Shown in pieces: positions 15,037-23,862 of a stretch of DNA of 57,422 nucleotides. Origin of the DNA: Pseudomonas sp. RIT623 (GTDB taxonomy: Bacteria; Pseudomonadota; Gammaproteobacteria; Pseudomonadales; Pseudomonadaceae); contig NZ_SOZA01000032.1 in NCBI RefSeq assembly GCF_004519305.1, positions 1 to 57,422 of the forward strand, given 5' to 3'. The notes under the pieces were generated by a model that did not search any database, was not told where the DNA came from, and was given only the letters and a program-made list of their open reading frames with translations. The position numbers and the translations under genes were made by a program. The stretch's first letter is position 1. The number at the start of each line of letters is the position of its first letter.

Positions 15037-16341
15037 ATGTTGAAAACCAGGATCAGCCTGGTCGCCCTGGCGATGATCGCCGCGACCCAGGCACAGGCCA
15101 ATGAGCAGGCCGAAAGCAAGGGCTTCATCGAAGACAGCCACGCCAACGTCCTGCTGCGCAACGCCTACATCAACCGCGACAAGAAGCACAATACCGACGA
15201 CCAGATCGAATGGGGCCAGGGCGTCATCGCCAACTTCTCCTCCGGTTTCACCCAGGGTACCGTCGGTGTCGGTGTCGATGCATTCGGCCTGTACGCGGTG
15301 CGTCTGGATGGCGGCAAGGGCCACAACGGTGGTGGCGGTGTCGACTTCTTCAAGCCACACAACACCAAGAACGCCGACGATAACGCCAGTGGTCCGCATG
15401 ACCTGGCCCGTGGTGGCGCAGCCGTGAAGTTCCGCATCTCCAACACCGTGCTCAAGTACGGTGACCAGATGCCGACCCTGCCAGTGCTGCAGTACGACGA
15501 TGGTCGTCTGCTGCCGGAAAGCTTCACCGGCACCCTCATCACTTCCAAGGAAATCAAAGGCCTGGAGCTGAACGCTGGCCGCTTCACCCAGGAAGCGCGC
15601 AAGAGTGCCGAACGCCGTGACGGCGGTGGCCTGAAGTCGATCAACGTGCTCGGCGGTAGCTACAAGTTCACCGACAACTTCACCGCGTCGCTGTATACCG
15701 CCGACAACGAAGACGTGATGAAGAAGCACTACCTGGGCATGAACTACGTCTACCCGATTGCGGCGGACCAGTCCCTGACCTTGGACTTCAATGGCTACAA
15801 GTCCAAGCTCGACAAGAAGCTCATCAATAAATTGGGCATGCGTGAGGGTGACCGGGACAACACCATCTGGAGCCTGGCGGCTACCTATGCGTACGGCCCT
15901 CACTCGGTGACCATCGCGCACCAGCGCAGCACTGGCGATACCGGCTACAACTACGGTGGTTACCAGAATGATCGTGGTTTCGGCGACGGTGGCTCGACCA
16001 TCTACCTGGCCAACTCCTACTGGTCCGACTTCAACGCAGAAGACGAGCGTTCCTGGCAGATTGGCTACGGCCTGGACTTCGGCGCCTTCGGCGTGCCAGG
16101 GCTGACCTACAAGGTCGCCTACGTGCGTGGTGATAACATCAACACCCACGGCAATGGTGAAGGTAAAGAGCGCGAAATCTTCAACCAGCTGCGTTACGTC
16201 GTACAGGAAGGCCCAGCCAAGGACCTGTCGGTCAAGCTGCGTAGCTCCTTCCTGCGTACCTCGCGCAACGTCGCCGACTTCTACATGGACGACGGCAACG
16301 AAGTCCGCGTATTCGTCGAGTACCCGATCAGCATCTTCTGA
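15037..16341 (+). CDS. OprD-family outer membrane porin
   Basis: A 434-residue porin of the Pseudomonas OprD family (OprE/OprQ-like subgroup by feel). The signal peptide MLKTRISLVALAMIAATQAQA is cleaved before NEQAESK, and the mature start leads into FIEDSHANVLLRNAYINRD, a hallmark of the family. The C-terminus VFVEYPISIF ends in Phe as outer-membrane barrels do. AAGGAA at 15025-15030 sets the start at 15037. OprD-type channels take up small substrates such as amino acids and carboxylates; which one cannot be told. A terminator follows. Confidence 0.93.
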   Translation: MLKTRISLVALAMIAATQAQANEQAESKGFIEDSHANVLLRNAYINRDKKHNTDDQIEWGQGVIANFSSGFTQGTVGVGVDAFGLYAVRLDGGKGHNGGGGVDFFKPHNTKNADDNASGPHDLARGGAAVKFRISNTVLKYGDQMPTLPVLQYDDGRLLPESFTGTLITSKEIKGLELNAGRFTQEARKSAERRDGGGLKSINVLGGSYKFTDNFTASLYTADNEDVMKKHYLGMNYVYPIAADQSLTLDFNGYKSKLDKKLINKLGMREGDRDNTIWSLAATYAYGPHSVTIAHQRSTGDTGYNYGGYQNDRGFGDGGSTIYLANSYWSDFNAEDERSWQIGYGLDFGAFGVPGLTYKVAYVRGDNINTHGNGEGKEREIFNQLRYVVQEGPAKDLSVKLRSSFLRTSRNVADFYMDDGNEVRVFVEYPISIF

Positions 16342-16361
16342 TCCTGATCCCGCGTCACCCG

Positions 16362-16391
16362 CAGCCCCGGCCTATGCCGGGGCTGTTTCTT
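16362..16391. terminator. terminator shared by converging genes
   Basis: The stem CAGCCCCGGC / GCCGGGGCTG (16362-16371, 16376-16385) with CTAT loop and TTTCTTT tail ends the porin transcript. The loop contains the stop codon of the gene on the other strand (16372-16374). Confidence 0.88.
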
Positions 16392-18036
16392 TGCGGCGCG
16401 GGGCGATCGCTGCCTGCGCCGCCTCGCCCGTCTCTGGCGCAAAGCTGTCGCTGCGTGCCATCCGCCACATCCGCGCGTAGAACTCGCTGGCGATCGCGCC
16501 GCTGAGCAATTCCCCTGGCTTGAGGAAAGTGTGCAACTGCGAGAACAGGCTGATCTCGCTGGGGCTGATGCGTCGCGCCAGGTGCTTGGGCTTGAGTTCT
16601 GCAGGGTGGTCCAGGCCCGCGGCGGCGAGCATCTCGGCCAGGGCATGCAGGGTATTGCGGTGGAAGCTGGCGACCCGCTCGGCCTTTTCCGGCACTACCA
16701 GTGCGCGTTGGCGCAGCGGGTCCTGGGTGGCCACCCCGGTCGGGCACTTGTTGGTATGGCAGCTTTGCGACTGGATACAGCCGATGGCGAACATGAAGCC
16801 GCGCGCCGAGTTGACCCAGTCGGCGCCGATGGCCAGCACGCTGGCGATGTCGAAGGCGCTGACCAGCTTGCCCGCCGCGCCAATGCGCACGCGCTCGCGC
16901 AGGTTCAGCCCGACCAGGGTGTTGTGCACGAACATCAAGCCCTCGCGCAGCGGCACGCCGATGTTGTCGGAGAACTCCCGGGGCGCCGCGCCGGTGCCGC
17001 CTTCCTTGCCATCGACGACGATGAAGTCCGGGGTGATGCCGGTGGCCAGCATGGCCTTGGCGATGCCCATGAACTCCCACGGGTGGCCCAGGCAGAACTT
17101 GAAACCCACCGGTTTGCCGCCAGACAGCTCACGCAAGCGGGCGACGAACTGCAGCAACTCCAACGGCGTGCGGAAGGCGCTGTGCGCCGCTGGCGAGATA
17201 CAGTCCTCGCCTTCACGTACACCGCGGGTCGCGGCAATCTCGGCACTGACCTTGTGCCCCGGCAGGATGCCGCCATGGCCCGGCTTGGCGCCCTGGCTGA
17301 GCTTGATCTCGATCATCTTCACCTGAGCGTCGCGGGCCTGGTTGGCGAAGCGCTCGGGGTCGAAGCGACCATCCTCGGTGCGGCAGCCGAAGTAGCCACT
17401 GCCGATTTCCCAGATCAGGTCGCCGCCGTGCTCGCGGTGATAGGGGCTGATGCTGCCTTCGCCGGTGTCGTGGGCGAAACGACCAAGGTGCGCGCCCTTG
17501 TTCAGCGCGGCGATGGCGTTGGCGCTGAGGGCGCCGAAGCTCATCGCCGAGATATTGAAGATCGACGCCGAGTACGGCTGGCCGCACTGCGGCCCGCCGA
17601 TGCGGATGCGAAACGAGGCAGGGTCGGGCATCTGCACCGGCAGCATCGAATGGCTGATGAACTCGAAACCCGGCTTGTAGGCGTCGTTGAGCGTGCCGAA
17701 GGCCTTCTCGGCGCTTTCGTTCTTGGCCCGGGCGTAGACCAGCGAGCGCTGGGCGCGGGAGAACGGCAGCTTGTCGTCGTCGCCTTCGAGCAGGTACTGG
17801 CGGATCTCCGGGCGGATGGTTTCGATCAGGTAGCGGATATTGCCCAGGATCGGGTAGTTGCGGCGCACCGCGTGGTGCTGTTGGCGCAGGTCGTTGAGAC
17901 CGACCAGGCTGAGCAGGGCGGTGATCACGGAGAGTGGCCAGAGCCAGTCGTGCTGGGCGAGGAAAGGCAGGCTGGCAAGGGTGAACAGCAGGCACAGGGC
18001 CAGGCAGGCGTAGCGGCTGGGGAACGAGTCTTTCAT
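16372..18036 (-). CDS. FMN-binding glutamate synthase-like protein, membrane-anchored
   Basis: A 554-residue protein equal to the FMN/Fe-S synthase domain of the glutamate synthase large subunit, preceded by two membrane helices (about residues 8-28 and 31-48). The synthase core has SMSFGALSANAIAALNKGA-like and GEGSISPYH segments, VDGKEGGTGAAP for FMN and the 3Fe-4S cysteines in CIQSQSCHTNKCPTG. The glutaminase domain of true GltB is absent, so the ammonia donor and reaction are unproven; such stand-alone proteins are common in Pseudomonas. The last codons lie inside the converging terminator. Upstream (18037-18237) sits a REP and no obvious promoter. Confidence 0.9.
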   Translation of the reverse strand: MKDSFPSRYACLALCLLFTLASLPFLAQHDWLWPLSVITALLSLVGLNDLRQQHHAVRRNYPILGNIRYLIETIRPEIRQYLLEGDDDKLPFSRAQRSLVYARAKNESAEKAFGTLNDAYKPGFEFISHSMLPVQMPDPASFRIRIGGPQCGQPYSASIFNISAMSFGALSANAIAALNKGAHLGRFAHDTGEGSISPYHREHGGDLIWEIGSGYFGCRTEDGRFDPERFANQARDAQVKMIEIKLSQGAKPGHGGILPGHKVSAEIAATRGVREGEDCISPAAHSAFRTPLELLQFVARLRELSGGKPVGFKFCLGHPWEFMGIAKAMLATGITPDFIVVDGKEGGTGAAPREFSDNIGVPLREGLMFVHNTLVGLNLRERVRIGAAGKLVSAFDIASVLAIGADWVNSARGFMFAIGCIQSQSCHTNKCPTGVATQDPLRQRALVVPEKAERVASFHRNTLHALAEMLAAAGLDHPAELKPKHLARRISPSEISLFSQLHTFLKPGELLSGAIASEFYARMWRMARSDSFAPETGEAAQAAIAPRRKETAPA

Positions 18037-18153
18037 GGGGCCATCGCAGACAGGGTGACCGGCCTAGGATAGGCAAAGCGCAGCGGCGGAAAACCAGGCT
18101 GATTGGTAAAACACTATTACCTGGGGCCAAAGGGTTGTCGGTTTCGCGCCCTG

Positions 18154-18223
18154 TCGCGGGACAAGCCCGCACCCACGAGGCGCGTGGCGATGCTCATGGC
18201 GTGGGAGCGGGCTTGCCCCGCGA
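18154..18223. repeat. REP inverted repeat at the left T6SS border
   Basis: TCGCGGGACAAGCCCGCACC.. (18154-18176) and its near-complement (18201-18223) differ at two positions around a 24-base loop. It lies just after vgrG and marks the left edge of the secretion cluster. Confidence 0.85.
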
Positions 18224-18237
18224 TGAGTCCTTTGGCG

Positions 18238-20166
18238 TTACTGCTTGAACACCTGCTTCACCCGCCCGTCGATCTCGCCCTTGTCACCCTGGCCCGAGGC
18301 CTTGGCCTGCGGGCCGCCCCCCAGGTTCAGGTCGAGCTTGCCATCGGTATTGATGATCCCATCCGCCGTCGCATGGATGTTGAACTGGGTGCAGCTGATA
18401 TTGATGGTGCCGTCCGATTTCAACTCGATCACGCTGTCGCCACAGACCAGGCGAATCTGGTCGCCGGCATCCATCACATAGTTGCCGTGCACGCTGTCGC
18501 GCTTGTCGCCGCCGACCAGCAGGATGTCGCGCTGGCGCACCGAGCGCAGGCGATCCTGGCCGATGGTCACGGTCTCGATCATGCCCACGGTCTTGACCCG
18601 GCTGATGCCCACCGACAACGTCTGGTTCTGCTCCACCACGCTGTCCATGTTGCGTTCGGCGTGCACGTACAGCTGTTCGGCACCCTTCTTGTCCTCCATG
18701 CGGATTTCATTGAAGTTGGCCGGGCTGCCGCCCTTGCTCGAACGGCTCTTCATGCCGCTTTGCGTGGCGCTGCCGGGCAGGTCGTAGGGCACTGTCTGCT
18801 CGGCGTTGTACACCCGCCCGGTGATGATCGGCCGGTCGGGGTCGCCTTCGAGGAAGCTGACGATCACCTCCTGGCCGATCCGCGGTACCTGGATCGAGCC
18901 CCAGTTCTTGCCCGCCGTGGCTTGCGACACGCGGATCCAGCACGAGCTGTTCTCGTTGGACTGGTCGTGGCGGTCCCAGTGGAAGTGCACCTTGACCCGG
19001 CCGTACTGGTCGGTCCAGATCTCCTCGCCGGAAGGGCCCACCACCACGGCCGTCTGCGGGCCCTTGACGATCGGCCGCAGGGTGCTGCCCACCGGGCGGT
19101 AGCTCTGCTGCGCGTCGATGCAACTGAGGTTGCTCTCGAACTGCGCCGCGCCGCTGCCGCCGCCGCTCTCCAGGCGTTCCTGGTGCACGTAGTAGCGCGC
19201 GGCGACGATCAGGTACTCGCGGTTCTGGTCCTGGCGGCTGAAGTTGCTCAAGCTGAACAGGTCGCCGCTGCCCAGGCCACGGGCATTGCCGCGCAGCTCG
19301 ACGCGCTCGTGCAGGCTCTGCAATGATTCCAGGCGGGTGCGGGCATAGTGCTCGCCGTCCTGGGTCTGCTCGTAGGCGCCGGGGTAGTCGTACAGTGGGT
19401 AGTCGCCGGCCTGGTGCGGGCGTGGCATCGCCGAGCGCACGTCGATGCGCGCGCTGGGGCGTTGGAAGTCGTAGTCGTTGAGCTCCAGGGAGCCCGGCTG
19501 GACTTCCTGGGCCAGGTGCCAGTCATTGATATGGTCGCGCTCGCGGTGCTGGCCGTCTGGTGGGTAGTAGGGCACGGTCTCGTAGCCGGGCACCTTCTGG
19601 TGCGCGCCGTAGGCGTCGGCGAGCACCAGCACGTGGCGCTCCTGTTCGTGGCGGAAGAAGTAGTAGATGCCTTCTTCCTCCATCAGCCGGCTGACGAAGT
19701 CGAAGCTGGTCTCACGATACTGCACGCAGTATTCGCGCTCGCGATAGTTGCGGCTCAGGGCGTCCTCGAAGTCCGAGAAGCCCAGGTCGCGGAACACCTG
19801 CTTGATGATCTGCGGCGCGCTCAGGTGCTGGAAGATCCGGCAGTCGCTGGTGCGGGTCAGCAACCACAGCCAGGGGCGCAGGGTGACCCGGTAGGCGGCG
19901 AACTGGCCCTGGTCCACCGACTGGCTGCAGCGGGCGACGATGCCGTGGAAATGCCGCGAGCTGCCGACGCTCTGCTGCACGCTCAGGCTCATCGGTTTGC
20001 CCAGCAACTGGTTGAGGTCGATGGCCGGGTCGTCGCTGGTCAGCTGCAGCTCGAAGTCGAACAGGCGGCCAAGCTCCTCGCTGCCGCCCATCTCGGCAAG
20101 GATCAGTTTGTCCGGCCCCAGGGGGCTGTTGATTTGCGCCAGGCGCGTGAACTGCTTGAACAGCAT
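18238..20166 (-). CDS. vgrG: T6SS spike protein VgrG (TssI)
   Basis: VgrG forms the trimeric spike at the tip of the Hcp tube. The 642 residues contain the gp27-like base (1 to about 370) and the gp5-like OB fold with the family segment GPSGEEIWTDQYGRVKVHFH, then the beta-helix. It ends soon after the helix (DLNLGGGPQAKASGQGD), so there is no evolved effector extension; size equals P. aeruginosa VgrG1a. It is the last gene of the left arm, 11 bases after clpV. No PAAR, adaptor or cargo gene follows; the next gene is metabolic. Confidence 0.96.
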   Translation of the reverse strand: MLFKQFTRLAQINSPLGPDKLILAEMGGSEELGRLFDFELQLTSDDPAIDLNQLLGKPMSLSVQQSVGSSRHFHGIVARCSQSVDQGQFAAYRVTLRPWLWLLTRTSDCRIFQHLSAPQIIKQVFRDLGFSDFEDALSRNYREREYCVQYRETSFDFVSRLMEEEGIYYFFRHEQERHVLVLADAYGAHQKVPGYETVPYYPPDGQHRERDHINDWHLAQEVQPGSLELNDYDFQRPSARIDVRSAMPRPHQAGDYPLYDYPGAYEQTQDGEHYARTRLESLQSLHERVELRGNARGLGSGDLFSLSNFSRQDQNREYLIVAARYYVHQERLESGGGSGAAQFESNLSCIDAQQSYRPVGSTLRPIVKGPQTAVVVGPSGEEIWTDQYGRVKVHFHWDRHDQSNENSSCWIRVSQATAGKNWGSIQVPRIGQEVIVSFLEGDPDRPIITGRVYNAEQTVPYDLPGSATQSGMKSRSSKGGSPANFNEIRMEDKKGAEQLYVHAERNMDSVVEQNQTLSVGISRVKTVGMIETVTIGQDRLRSVRQRDILLVGGDKRDSVHGNYVMDAGDQIRLVCGDSVIELKSDGTINISCTQFNIHATADGIINTDGKLDLNLGGGPQAKASGQGDKGEIDGRVKQVFKQ

Positions 20167-20177
20167 GGTCGGTCCTG

Positions 20178-22853
20178 TCAGTCGGCGGCGCCGAAGTCAT
20201 AGTGCAGGTCGTTGTCGCGGCGGCTGATGCTGACGCTGGCCAGCGGCTTGCCTTCGAGCAGGCGGGTGAGGAACTCGCGGCTCATGTCCGGCAGCAGGCC
20301 ATTGGTGAGGATGGCGTCGATCATGCGGCCACCGCTTTCGGTCTCGGTGCAGCGCGAGACGATCAGCTCGACCACGTCGTCGTCGTAGGCGAAGCCGACC
20401 TTGTGAGTGCCCTCCACGCGCTTGCGGATGCGCTCCAGCTGCAGGCGGGTGATGGCCTTGAGCATGGTGTCGCTGAGCGGGTAGTAGGGGATGGTCACCA
20501 GGCGGCCGAGCAGCGCCGGCGGGAAGATCTCCAGCAGCGGCTTGCGCAGCGAGGTGGCCACGGCCTCCGGGTCGGGCAGGGCCTGCGGGTCCTTGCAGGT
20601 GTTGGCGATCAGCTCGGTGCCGGCGTTGGTGGTGAGCAGGATCAGGGTGTTGCGAAAATCGATCTGGCGGCCCTCGCCGTCTTCCATCACGCCTTTGTCG
20701 AACACCTGGAAGAAGATCTCGTGCACGTCGGGGTGGGCTTTTTCCACTTCGTCGAGCAGCACCACGCTGTAGGGCCGACGGCGCACGGCCTCGGTCAGCA
20801 CGCCGCCCTCGCCGTAGCCGACGTAGCCGGGTGGGGCGCCCTTGAGGGTGGAGACGGTATGGGCTTCCTGGAACTCGCTCATGTTGATGGTGATCAGGTT
20901 CTGTTCACCGCCGTACATGGCCTCGGCCAGGGCCAGGGCGGTCTCGGTCTTGCCCACGCCGGAGGTGCCGGCGAGCATGAACACGCCAATTGGCTTGTTC
21001 GGATTGTCGAGGCCGGCGCGGGAGGTCTGGATGCGCTTGGCGATCATCTTCAGCGCGTGGTCCTGGCCGATGATGCGCTTGGCCAGGTGGCTGTCGAGGT
21101 TGAGCACGGTCTCGATCTCGTTGCGCGCCATGCGCCCAACCGGGATGCCGGTCCAGTCGGCGACCACCGAGGCCACCGCCTGGTAGTCCACGGTCGGCAG
21201 GATCAACGGGCTCTCGCCTTGCAGGGCGGTGAGGCGCTGTTGCAGGTCGATGAGCTTCTCGCGCAGTTCATGGCTGCCCTGCACGTCCACTTCCTGGTCG
21301 ACCACGCCCACTTGCTCGCGCAGTTGCGCGCGGGTGGCCAGCAGTTCGTCAACCAGGGCTTTCTCCTCGGCCCAGCGACTTTCCAGGCCGGTCAGGCGCT
21401 CGCGCTCCTCAGCCAGCAGGCTGTTGGCCTGGGCTTGGCGTTGCGCGGTGTTGACGCCGATGGCCGCTTCGCGGGCGATTATCTGCAATTCGACTTCCTG
21501 TGCCTCGATGCGCCGACGGCTGTCGTCCACCTCGGCCGGCACCGCGTGCAGGCTGATGGCCACGCGGGCGCAGGCGGTATCGAGCAGGCTCACCGACTTG
21601 TCGGGCAACTGACGCGCCGGGATGTAGCGGTGCGACAGCTTCACCGCGGCTTCCAGCGCCTCGTCGAGGATCTGCACCTGGTGGTGTTTCTCCATGGTCG
21701 AGGCCACGCCGCGCATCATCAACAGCGCCTTGGCTTCGCTCGGCTCGTCCACTTGCACCACCTGGAAGCGGCGGGTCAGGGCCGGGTCCTTCTCGATGTG
21801 CTTCTTGTACTCGGCCCAGGTGGTCGCCGCCACGGTGCGCAGGCTGCCACGGGCCAGGGCTGGCTTGAGCAGGTTGGCGGCGTCACCGGTGCCGGCGGCG
21901 CCACCGGCGCCGACCAGGGTGTGGGCTTCGTCGATGAACAGGATGATCGGCTTGGGCGAGGCCTGCACGTCTTCGATGACCTGGCGCAGGCGTTGTTCGA
22001 ACTCGCCCTTCATGCTGGCGCCGGCCTGCAGCAGGCCGACGTCCAGGCTGCGCAGTTCGACGTCTTTCAGGGCCGGCGGCACGTCGCCGGCGACGATGCG
22101 CAGGGCGAAGCCTTCGACCACGGCGGTCTTGCCGACGCCGGCCTCGCCGGTGAGGATCGGGTTGTTCTGGCGGCGGCGCATGAGGATGTCGACCAACTGG
22201 CGGATCTCCTCGTCACGGCCGACGATGGGATCGAGCTTGCCGCTGCGGGCCTGCTCGGTGAGGTCGACGGTGAAGCGCTTGAGCGCTTCCTGCTTGCCCA
22301 TCGCCGCCGGCGCCACGGCACCGCTGGCCTCGCCCGGGGCGGCGGCGCTGAAGCCGTCGCTGGCGGCCAGGTTGTTCTCCGGCGAGTCGCCCACGTACTC
22401 GTCGAAGCGCTCGCTCAGGGCCTCGATCTTCAGCTTGGCGAACTCGCTGGACAGCCCCAGCAACGCATTGCGCAGGCTCGGCGTCTTGAGGATGCCGACC
22501 AGCAGGTAGCCGGTGCGTACCTGGCTTTCGCCGAACATCAGGCTGCCGTAGACCCAGCCGCGCTCGACGGCTTCTTCCACTTGCGAGGACAGGTCGGTGA
22601 TCGAGGTCGAGCCGCGCGGCAGGCGGTCGAGGGCGTCGGTCAGGTCGCGGGCCAGGCGTGCCGGCTCGACGTTGAACTGGCGCACGATGCGGTGCAGGTC
22701 GCTGTCTTGCAGTTGCAGCAGCTGGTGCAGCCAGTGCGCCAGCTCGACATAGGGGTTGCCCCGCAGCTTGCAGAACACCGTGGCGGCCTCGATGGCCTTG
22801 TAGGCGACGCTGTTGAGTTTGCCGAACAGCGCGGCGCGGCTGATTTCACCCAT
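20178..22853 (-). CDS. clpV: T6SS ATPase ClpV (TssH)
   Basis: ClpV disassembles the contracted TssB-TssC sheath for reuse. The 891-residue AAA+ protein has a Clp N-domain (1-150), Walker A GEAGVGKT at residues 236-243, a coiled middle domain, and the second ATPase with GTSGVGKT near 630. The first residues (MGEISRAALFGKLNSVAYKA) match the sheath-binding N-terminus of ClpV. Its start overlaps the tssG stop by 8 bases. Confidence 0.97.
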   Translation of the reverse strand: MGEISRAALFGKLNSVAYKAIEAATVFCKLRGNPYVELAHWLHQLLQLQDSDLHRIVRQFNVEPARLARDLTDALDRLPRGSTSITDLSSQVEEAVERGWVYGSLMFGESQVRTGYLLVGILKTPSLRNALLGLSSEFAKLKIEALSERFDEYVGDSPENNLAASDGFSAAAPGEASGAVAPAAMGKQEALKRFTVDLTEQARSGKLDPIVGRDEEIRQLVDILMRRRQNNPILTGEAGVGKTAVVEGFALRIVAGDVPPALKDVELRSLDVGLLQAGASMKGEFEQRLRQVIEDVQASPKPIILFIDEAHTLVGAGGAAGTGDAANLLKPALARGSLRTVAATTWAEYKKHIEKDPALTRRFQVVQVDEPSEAKALLMMRGVASTMEKHHQVQILDEALEAAVKLSHRYIPARQLPDKSVSLLDTACARVAISLHAVPAEVDDSRRRIEAQEVELQIIAREAAIGVNTAQRQAQANSLLAEERERLTGLESRWAEEKALVDELLATRAQLREQVGVVDQEVDVQGSHELREKLIDLQQRLTALQGESPLILPTVDYQAVASVVADWTGIPVGRMARNEIETVLNLDSHLAKRIIGQDHALKMIAKRIQTSRAGLDNPNKPIGVFMLAGTSGVGKTETALALAEAMYGGEQNLITINMSEFQEAHTVSTLKGAPPGYVGYGEGGVLTEAVRRRPYSVVLLDEVEKAHPDVHEIFFQVFDKGVMEDGEGRQIDFRNTLILLTTNAGTELIANTCKDPQALPDPEAVATSLRKPLLEIFPPALLGRLVTIPYYPLSDTMLKAITRLQLERIRKRVEGTHKVGFAYDDDVVELIVSRCTETESGGRMIDAILTNGLLPDMSREFLTRLLEGKPLASVSISRRDNDLHYDFGAAD

Positions 22854-23862
22854 GGTCTTGACTCCTTGTTGGCGGGGCGTTGACCGGCTGGTCGGCGTAG
22901 TACCGAGCCAGCTTCAGGTCGCGAGCATCGTGCGATGGCCGGCCGAGCCAGGTGTCGAACCCCAGGCGTTGGCCGGCATTGAGTTGCAGCGCGGGCACTT
23001 CGCCCTGCGCGAGGATGAGGTTGAGGTCCCAGTCCAGTTCCTGGCCCAGGTACTCGGCGACCCAGGCGGCGAGCTCGACGAACGCCTGGCCGCCGGGCAG
23101 CAGCGCGTGGTATTGGTCGAGGGTCAGCGGGCCGAGGCACAGACGGAACTTGTGTTGGCGGTCCCACACGTAGCGGCCCAGGCACAGGTCCACGCCCAGG
23201 CGGTTGGCGCGCACGCCGAGCTGGCTGCGCTCGGGCAGTTCCAGCCACTGGCCGACGTACTCCTCGAGCTTCACCGGCACGCCGAAGTAGCCCGCCAGGA
23301 TGCTGCACAGGCCATCGGGGTAGCGGGTCTGCGCGGCCAGGTGACCGGACCAGTGCAGCTTGGCGGTGTCGGCCAGCGGCCCCTGGCCTTGCAGTTCCGG
23401 TTGGCCACGGCCGCTCAAGGCGGCCAGGCGCGCGGCCCAGTAGTCGTCGCCCGGGCGGTCGTGGCTGACCGTCGGCCGGGCCTCGGCCCAGGCGCGGTAG
23501 AACAGGCTCAACAGGCGGTGGTGGAAGATATCGAGAAAGCGCTTGCTGGTGGGGTCGGCATGGTTGCGCTGGCGCTCGCGCATGTACTCGGTCAGGTGCA
23601 GCGGCAGCGGGCCGTTGGGGCCGCCGAGGCCGAAGAAAAACTGCTCCAGGCGCGCCGGCTGGTCGTCCAGGGTGGTGACCGAGGCCAGCGTCGCCGGGGC
23701 GAAACCGCAGTCCAGGCGCTGGCCCAGGCGCACCGGTTCGTCGGCCAGGCGCAGCGAGTGGCCGAAGCGTGGCAGTTCCGGGTTCTGCGCCTCGAGGCGG
23801 CGCAGCGCCTGGAAGAAATCGTAGGCCCAGGGCTCGGCCTGCATGGCCTGTAGCGTGTTCAC
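22846..23862 (-). CDS. tssG: T6SS baseplate protein TssG
   Basis: TssG is part of the TssEFGK baseplate wedge in the cytoplasm. The 338-residue protein starts at GTG 23862, which overlaps the tssF TGA (GTGA), so translation is coupled. Typical segments are EPWAYDFFQALRRLEAQNP near the start and the FFFGLGGPNGPLPLHLTEYM stretch near residue 80. Confidence 0.95.
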   Translation of the reverse strand: MNTLQAMQAEPWAYDFFQALRRLEAQNPELPRFGHSLRLADEPVRLGQRLDCGFAPATLASVTTLDDQPARLEQFFFGLGGPNGPLPLHLTEYMRERQRNHADPTSKRFLDIFHHRLLSLFYRAWAEARPTVSHDRPGDDYWAARLAALSGRGQPELQGQGPLADTAKLHWSGHLAAQTRYPDGLCSILAGYFGVPVKLEEYVGQWLELPERSQLGVRANRLGVDLCLGRYVWDRQHKFRLCLGPLTLDQYHALLPGGQAFVELAAWVAEYLGQELDWDLNLILAQGEVPALQLNAGQRLGFDTWLGRPSHDARDLKLARYYADQPVNAPPTRSQDHG

